The notes under the pieces: model-generated
What the model was told of the DNA's origin: nothing
What the model saw: only the letters and a program-made list of their open reading frames with translations
The model's database searches: none
Program-made: the position numbers and the translations under genes
Shown: positions 60,261 through 64,000 of the stretch, piece by piece
How the letters are laid out: every line of letters starts with the position of its first letter
Numbering within the stretch: the first letter of the stretch is position 1
Source of the DNA: Flavobacteriales bacterium
GTDB lineage: Bacteria; Bacteroidota; Bacteroidia; CAIKAF01
Assembly: GCA_018401695.1 (NCBI GenBank)
Contig: JAGYKD010000001.1
Location: 1,052,016-1,116,015, forward strand
Direction of reading: 5' to 3'
Length of the DNA stretch: 64,000 nt

Positions 60261-60268
60261 TACCTTTG
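60261..60268 (+). promoter_or_regulatory. Candidate -7 box (TACCTTTG) abutting the glycosyltransferase start
   Basis: An exact TAnnTTTG with only 4 nt before the ATG at 60273, predicting a leaderless transcript. No TTG at the usual distance. Confidence 0.45.
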
Positions 60269-60272
60269 ACCC

Positions 60273-61406
60273 ATGGAGCTTCTGGCCATTGTTTTGTTGG
60301 TTTTACTGTTCTATACCTACCTTGGCTATGGGCTTTTGGCATGGGTTGTTTCATTTTTTAAACAAAAAACACCTCCTGCTGATCCTAAGGACTGGCCAGG
60401 CATTACGCTTATCGTTCCTGCTTTCAATGAAGCCAATTGGCTCCACGAAAAACTTCAAAACTGTCTGAACCTGGAGTACCCTCCCGAAAAACTCCAAATT
60501 CTCCTTATAACCGACGGTTCTAACGATGGGTCAGAAGCCACGCCCTGGCACGAGAAGGTGCAAGTGCTTCACAAGCCCCAAAGAGCAGGGAAAGCGGCTG
60601 CCATAAACCGTGCCGTTCCTTTTGCTCAATTCCCTATTCTTGTCATAACCGACGCCAATACTTCTTTAAACCCTAATGCCCTAAAAGCCCTAGCTCGCCC
60701 TTTTTCAAATCCTAATGTCGGGGGGGTGTCAGGAGAAAAACGGGTGCGCAACCAGCCCGGAAAGGCTCAAGCCCAAGAAGGCCTATATTGGAAATACGAA
60801 AGCTGGCTAAAACGTAAGGACGCCAGATTGTATACTCTGGTAGGCGCTGCCGGGGAGCTTTTTGCCTTTAGGGCAAATCTTTTCCGCCCATTAGAATCCG
60901 ATGCCATTCTCGACGATTTTGTCCTTTCGGTGAGAATCATTGAACAAGGCTTTCGGGTAGACTATGCCGCAGAAGCCAAGGCTTCCGAAGACCCTAGCCC
61001 TTCCATCGGTGCCGAATGGAAACGCAAAATCCGCATCGCTGCCGGTGCGTTTCAATCCATGCCGCGCCTTAGTTTATTTTATAAACCATACCGGTACCCA
61101 ATGCCCTGGTTCCAGTTTTTTTCCAGACGCTTGCTTCGGTGGCTTTTTGCCCCTTGGGCATTGTTGCTCTTTTTTATTCTTTGTTTACTCCTATCGCCTT
61201 CCCACTTTTTTTGGGGCTTTTTGGCTTGCCTCCAAATTGTCTTCTACGCTTTGGCCCTTATTGGGTTCCTTGGTCACAAAAGCAGAGCTTTGCCCACGCT
61301 GTTCAAAACACCCTTTTATTTTGTGCTCATGCATGCCGCTATTCCTGTCGGATTCTTTAGGCACCTCAAAGGAAAGCAGTCGGCACTTTGGGACAAAGCC
61401 CGCTGA
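60273..61406 (+). CDS. Membrane-bound family 2 glycosyltransferase
   Basis: The 377-residue product has an N-terminal membrane helix (LLAIVLLVLLFYTYLGYGLL), a GT2 catalytic domain (GITLIVPAFNEANWLHEKL, ITDGSNDGSE, VITDANTSLNP with the DxD-like site, LDDFVLSVRIIEQGFRVDY) and C-terminal helices (LFAPWALLLFFILCLLL, LACLQIVFYALALIGFL). It transfers sugar onto a lipid carrier or a growing polymer. It precedes pseG- and pseH-like genes by 42 bp and likely works on the same glycan. Confidence 0.9.
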   Translation: MELLAIVLLVLLFYTYLGYGLLAWVVSFFKQKTPPADPKDWPGITLIVPAFNEANWLHEKLQNCLNLEYPPEKLQILLITDGSNDGSEATPWHEKVQVLHKPQRAGKAAAINRAVPFAQFPILVITDANTSLNPNALKALARPFSNPNVGGVSGEKRVRNQPGKAQAQEGLYWKYESWLKRKDARLYTLVGAAGELFAFRANLFRPLESDAILDDFVLSVRIIEQGFRVDYAAEAKASEDPSPSIGAEWKRKIRIAAGAFQSMPRLSLFYKPYRYPMPWFQFFSRRLLRWLFAPWALLLFFILCLLLSPSHFFWGFLACLQIVFYALALIGFLGHKSRALPTLFKTPFYFVLMHAAIPVGFFRHLKGKQSALWDKAR

Positions 61407-61448
61407 TGGATTGTTTTTGATGCAAGGGATTCGCTATTTTTAACCCTT

Positions 61449-62447
61449 ATGCAAAAACCAAGGTTTTTTTTGAGAGCAGACGGCAATACCAATATTGGTT
61501 TGGGGCACCTTGCCCGATGCATGGCCCTTGCAGACCGGTTAGGGAATTATGGACAAGTTCATTTCCTACTAAGCGCGGCTTCGGCCGAAAACGCCTTAAG
61601 GCTGGGCATAAGCCAGCAGCTTTTGGTTCCGGAAGCTTTTAGCTTCGATTCTGCCCGTGCTCTTGTTCCTCAACTGAGCCCCGGCGATTGGATAATTATA
61701 GACCATTATGGGCTTAACCAACCTTACCTCGATGCGCTTAAATCTGCAGATATTGGTACCGTTCAAATCAATGATTTACCTGATCAAGCACTCGCTCCCT
61801 ATGCCATAATTAACCATTGCCCGAATTTAACGCCGAAAGACTTTCCTGCCATAACAGCCAATCCAAACCATTGGCTCTTAGGCTTGGAGTGGCTCATGCT
61901 CAGGTCGCCCTTTCCTTCGCTTATTGCCAACCCTCCCGAAAATGGAGAAGGACTGTTTCTCTGTTTCGGAGGTACTGCCTCCGGTGGACAATTGCAGAAA
62001 TGCTTGCAGTGGCTTCACGAATCCCATTATTCAAACCCTGTGCGGGTAATTTGTCCCGACCACGCAGATGCGGTTTTTATAGCAAAGCGTTTTCCTAAAC
62101 TCAAGATATCTGCTTTTGCCCGGCAGGCAGCTCACGCTATTGCGTCTTTAATGCGGGCTTCTGCCGTGGCTATTGTTCCTTCTAGCACCCTAGCACTAGA
62201 AGCCTTAGCCGCAGGTATACCCATACTCACCGGCATTACTGCTCAAAACCAAAGCCTCCTTGCTCAACAACTCCAAGCTTTTTCCGGGGTAGAACAATTG
62301 GGTTCCTGGGATAAGGTAAGCTCGAAGGAATTCCTTAATGCCTTAGCTCGGCTGAGCCATTGCTCTTCTCCCCCTCTTCGTCCCTTGCCTAAACCTTGGC
62401 AAGCCTTCCCTAATTGGTTAAAAATGCCCTATGAACCCATTGCCTAA
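61449..62447 (+). CDS. pseG: PseG-like UDP-sugar hydrolase
   Basis: The 332-residue product opens FFLRADGNTNIGLGHLARCM, the PseG signature (RADxxxxIGxGHxxRC), followed by IIIDHYGLNQPYL and a GT-B-like second half (FLCFGGTASGGQL, VPSSTLALEALAAGIPILTG). PseG removes UDP from 2,4-diacetamido-2,4,6-trideoxy-altropyranose in pseudaminic acid synthesis. It overlaps the acetyltransferase gene by 17 nt. The exact sugar cannot be read from sequence. Confidence 0.85.
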   Translation: MQKPRFFLRADGNTNIGLGHLARCMALADRLGNYGQVHFLLSAASAENALRLGISQQLLVPEAFSFDSARALVPQLSPGDWIIIDHYGLNQPYLDALKSADIGTVQINDLPDQALAPYAIINHCPNLTPKDFPAITANPNHWLLGLEWLMLRSPFPSLIANPPENGEGLFLCFGGTASGGQLQKCLQWLHESHYSNPVRVICPDHADAVFIAKRFPKLKISAFARQAAHAIASLMRASAVAIVPSSTLALEALAAGIPILTGITAQNQSLLAQQLQAFSGVEQLGSWDKVSSKEFLNALARLSHCSSPPLRPLPKPWQAFPNWLKMPYEPIA

Positions 62448-62946
62448 ACAATTAGAAGAGCTCTTTTACTCCCATATCAACACAAATCTTTCTTTTAGAA
62501 AAGCCGACATGAAAGATGCGGCATGGCTTCTCTCCCTGCGCAACGACCCGGAAACTCGAATACACTCGCTTTCTCAGCAGGAAATAGACCCCGAAATGCA
62601 CCGCCAATGGCTCAAAAACACCTTGAACAACCCTTCTCGAATTTTGCTTATTGCCTCCATGCAACAGGAGGATGTCGCTTCTTTTCGGTTGGATCAAAAA
62701 GCCGATGGCTCTATTGAACTTAGCTGGACCGTTGCACCAAAATTGCGCGGAAAAGGCATAGGTAGCCTTTTGCTGAGCACCGTTGGAGCTATTTTGCCCA
62801 ACCACTTGGAACTTTGTGCTTGTGTGTTACAAGGTAACCCCGCCTCCCTTAAATTGGCCCAAAAAGCAGGCTTAAGCCTGCATCGACAAGAAGGCAAGCT
62901 CATTTGGCTCAAACGGGAGCCTTCCCCTTTTTCCACCGATGCTTAG
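62431..62946 (+). CDS. GNAT acetyltransferase, PseH-like
   Basis: The 171-residue GNAT fold has LSFRKADMKDAAWLLSLRND, ending DPETR as in PseH-type enzymes, the acetyl-CoA loop KLRGKGIGSLLL and NPASLKLAQKAGL. Directly coupled to pseG, it most likely acetylates the 4-amino group of the nucleotide sugar before PseG acts. Its 3' end overlaps the convergent FkbM gene by 38 bp. Confidence 0.82.
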   Translation: MNPLPKQLEELFYSHINTNLSFRKADMKDAAWLLSLRNDPETRIHSLSQQEIDPEMHRQWLKNTLNNPSRILLIASMQQEDVASFRLDQKADGSIELSWTVAPKLRGKGIGSLLLSTVGAILPNHLELCACVLQGNPASLKLAQKAGLSLHRQEGKLIWLKREPSPFSTDA

Positions 62947-63667
62947 GCACAGCAAAAGTGTTTATTTCTGATCTGCCTGACTTCCAACGGCCTAGCTCCC
63001 AATGCCACAAGCCATAACCCAATGCCTCCAAGTCAGAAATAAGTGCTCTAGGCAAATCCTCAACCATCAATACAGGCAAGTGCTTTTCCAGGGTTTTCCA
63101 CCCACCTCTCAATACTTCATGCTCCCAGCCTTGCACGTCCAGCTTTATTATGCCTGCCGGAAGTTCCAAGGCATCCAACATTTCTTGTCGACAGCTTACA
63201 GCTTCCATACGAAAGAGACGGCTCCTATAGCCCCAAAGTCTGCTTTGCAGCCAGCTCCCTGCCTCTTCCGGATCAAAAGAGGCTAGACCGTCAAACATCC
63301 ATTTGCGGTAATACGGCACATACAGGTTACGCTCACCTACCGTCGCTCCTAAGCCGTAAGGGTGCACCCGGGCTCCCGGCCACCCACCTACACGGTCTTT
63401 TAGCAGCTTAGCCACCAGTGGATTAGGCTCAAAGGAATGGATGGCCATGCTTTTGGGCAAAAACAACCGCATCGACCAATGGGCTTCTCCCCGGTTTGCT
63501 CCTACATCCAAGGCTACCTCTTCGGCAGAAAATTCAAAATCTGCAAGGGCAGCAAAATCCGGCTCATGTGGCTTGCCATTTAGCCCCATCCACCAAAACT
63601 TCAGGTCAAACCGGACATTGTGCAAGCCCGGAAATAGGGTTTGAACTTGCCGAAACACCGATTTCAT
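62909..63667 (-). CDS. FkbM family methyltransferase
   Basis: The 252-residue SAM-dependent enzyme has VALDVGANRGEAHWSMRLF (SAM-binding motif I), IHSFEPNP, IIKLDVQGWEHEVLRGG and LPVLMVED. FkbM-type enzymes O-methylate sugars and other hydroxyls. Standing next to sugar-pathway genes, it may methylate a surface glycan. It is on the opposite strand, overlapping the acetyltransferase gene tail to tail. Confidence 0.88.
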   Translation of the reverse strand: MKSVFRQVQTLFPGLHNVRFDLKFWWMGLNGKPHEPDFAALADFEFSAEEVALDVGANRGEAHWSMRLFLPKSMAIHSFEPNPLVAKLLKDRVGGWPGARVHPYGLGATVGERNLYVPYYRKWMFDGLASFDPEEAGSWLQSRLWGYRSRLFRMEAVSCRQEMLDALELPAGIIKLDVQGWEHEVLRGGWKTLEKHLPVLMVEDLPRALISDLEALGYGLWHWELGRWKSGRSEINTFAVPKHRWKKGKAPV

Positions 63668-63701
63668 GCCACAAATATCTTAAAATACCTTTCCCTAAGG
63701 C

Positions 63702-63729
63702 AAAAAAAAACGCCGGCAGACCGGCGTTT
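63702..63729 (-). terminator. Rho-independent terminator of the superoxide dismutase gene
   Basis: On the minus strand: ACGCCGG and CCGGCGT arms with loop TCTG, followed by TTTTTTTT. It lies about 25 bp after the dismutase stop. Confidence 0.9.
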
Positions 63730-63751
63730 CTTCTATTATCCCAACTAAGAA

Positions 63752-64000
63752 TTAGGCGTTCTTGTAAAGCTCGTTTACATAATCCCAGTTAATTACATTC
63801 CAAAACGCTGCCACATAATCCGGACGACGGTTCTGGTAATGCAAATAGTAAGCATGTTCCCACACATCGAGACCTAAAATAGGCGTGCCTTTCACGGGCG
63901 CATCATCCATCAAGGGGTTGTCCTGGTTTGGGCTAGATGTTACCACCAAGTTACCGTCTTGCTTTACTAGCCAAGCCCATCCGGACCCAAAGCGGGTTTT
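63752..64000 (-). CDS. Fe/Mn superoxide dismutase, C-terminal part (truncated by window edge)
   Basis: The 82 visible residues are the C-terminal part of a Fe/Mn superoxide dismutase: [17 protein letters not shown], then [20 protein letters not shown], with the metal ligands Asp and His in DVWEHAYY, ending [12 protein letters not shown]. It dismutates superoxide. The frame runs off the right edge; the metal type cannot be decided from this part. Confidence 0.95.
   Translation of the reverse strand, partial: KTRFGSGWAWLVKQDGNLVVTSSPNQDNPLMDDAPVKGTPILGLDVWEHAYYLHYQNRRPDYVAAFWNVINWDYVNELYKNA

Noticed and set aside
1..64000. tRNA or rRNA genes in the gaps
   Set aside because: I looked through each intergenic gap for cloverleaf-like arms and GTTCGANNC-type loops and saw none convincing. 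A tRNAscan run would settle this.

Overview
This window looks like a chromosomal segment of a member of the Bacteroidota, most likely near the Flavobacteriales. That placement is inferred from gene content and signals. There are type IX secretion (T9SS) C-terminal sorting domains, an IPExxxVDY-type gene directly before pyruvate kinase, Shine-Dalgarno-poor gene starts, and many TAnnTTTG or TAnnTTCG -7 boxes with an upstream TTG. I saw no tRNA, rRNA, CRISPR array, prophage or complete insertion sequence.

Layout. 0-5 kb: the C-terminal part of a reducing type I polyketide synthase cut by the left edge, then a T9SS-sorted secreted protein. 5-11.9 kb: polyprenyl synthase, polysaccharide deacetylase, LpxH-like phosphoesterase, Lhr-type helicase, MBL-fold hydrolase, LytTR response regulator and a candidate structured RNA. 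11.9-16.1 kb (minus): a five-gene run of unknown exported protein, kynU, TlpA-like thioredoxin, elbB and an alpha/beta hydrolase. 16.2-19.1 kb: gcvP. 19.3-29.4 kb: mostly exported or surface proteins, with three glycine-rich/PKD paralogs, then a DivIC/FtsB-like gene. 29.5-36.6 kb (minus): pruA, then a tightly packed set of M13 peptidase, KdsC-like phosphatase, NeuB-family synthase, sterol-desaturase-family protein and two paired SMR transporters. 37.3-42.2 kb: rimP-nusA-infB with a possible attenuator. 42.3-43.1 kb: a GxxExxY gene bracketed by short-period CACAGAT repeats. 43.2-54.5 kb: housekeeping genes (cysS, M28 peptidase, pyk, a PTPS-family gene and folE, fabD, a PurF-like enzyme) and a fourth glycine-rich paralog. 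54.5-58.7 kb: a helical-repeat protein of unknown role, a tandem array of five near-identical 55-codon genes preceded by a diverged sixth, and a cluster of MITE-like elements. 58.7-64 kb: mlaF-mlaE, a family 2 glycosyltransferase, pseG- and pseH-like genes, an FkbM methyltransferase, and superoxide dismutase cut by the right edge.

Four kinds of non-coding repeat recur. (1) GC-rich, REP/BIME-like hairpin elements of about 90-165 bp share end motifs and occur in at least six places, twice as facing pairs. (2) A 140-195 bp MITE-like family has GAGACCGTTGACG termini; one copy has a perfect 5-bp direct duplication. (3) 10-bp-periodic CACAGAT tracts flank the GxxExxY gene. (4) A 191-bp tandem unit carries the small gene. 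The strongest candidate for something undescribed is the small-gene array at 56.2-57.3 kb. Nonulosonate-type sugar genes lie in two places (33-34.5 kb and 61.4-63 kb), which suggests surface glycan decoration.
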